Shown here piece after piece: positions 63,915 through 64,000 of a DNA stretch of 64,000 nucleotides. A model generated the notes under the pieces. The model was not told the DNA's origin, ran no database searches, and saw only the letters and a list, made by a program, of their open reading frames with translations. The stretch is taken from assembly GCA_002077065.1 (NCBI GenBank), contig NAJO01000027.1, forward strand, positions 1 to 64,000, given 5' to 3'. Numbering within the stretch: the stretch's first letter is position 1; every line of letters begins with the position of its first letter. This DNA is from Cryoendolithus antarcticus. Its lineage: Eukaryota > Ascomycota > Dothideomycetes > Cladosporiales > Cladosporiaceae. Made by a program: the position numbers and the translations under genes.

Positions 63915-64000
63915 ACCTCACGTACCCATTGTATGCGGTCTTTGCCACTCCAACAGATTGAGACGCTACAATGCCTGTACCAGCACACTGACCGCAAAGA

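Overview
This window looks like nuclear DNA of a filamentous ascomycete (Pezizomycotina). My impression is Dothideomycetes, perhaps a Mycosphaerella-type fungus, but I place it only by gene style and not by alignment. Protein-coding genes lie 0.2-2 kb apart on both strands. Introns are few and short (46-66 nt), with GTANGT-type donors, CTRAC-type branch points and YAG acceptors. The gene set is typical of such fungi: Cdc25-type RasGEF, NUP133, ALG10, TCP11/SOK1, PalA/Rim20, RTT106, RUD3, MED18, KGD4 and CCE1. Exon boundaries below were worked out by eye from splice signals and reading frame.

Layout. 1-15.1 kb: a 5'-complete but truncated NUP133 (minus), a RasGEF (plus), ALG10 and an alpha/beta hydrolase (minus), and a TCP11/IQ protein (plus). 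15.5-31.2 kb: an unrecognised gene with an internal TAG, a divergent copper-transporter/ferric-reductase pair, a secreted CE15 glucuronoyl esterase, a nuclear-type peroxiredoxin, a GPI-anchored PLC-like protein, a SUR7-family protein, a cyanamide-hydratase-like HD protein, PalA/Rim20 and the copper chaperone ATX1. 31.2-37.3 kb: an SCP2-type thiolase, a basic proline-rich orphan and RTT106.

38.3-50.3 kb is the most unusual part. Two tandem families of small F-box-like/2EXR-like genes flank RUD3. Four short genes lie on the plus strand (38.3-41.6 kb). Four longer paralogues with SAP-like motifs lie on the minus strand (45.1-50.3 kb). In the second family two copies look intact and two carry stop codons or a frame disruption, which suggests birth-and-death evolution.

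50.5-64 kb: MED18 and KGD4 (divergent), an imperfect 73-bp duplication, a 682-aa orphan, a 5.9-kb stretch without a convincing gene (it holds a Pol III-like A box/B box/T-run), an AVT-type amino-acid transporter and the mitochondrial Holliday-junction resolvase CCE1.

Functional links: CTR, ferric reductase and ATX1 together cover high-affinity copper/iron acquisition and delivery. The CTR/FRE intergenic region carries two identical 9-bp copies resembling the fungal copper-response element. CE15 and the PLC-like protein are secreted or surface proteins. The rest is conserved housekeeping. I saw no tRNA passing as functional, no rRNA, no complete transposon and no CRISPR.
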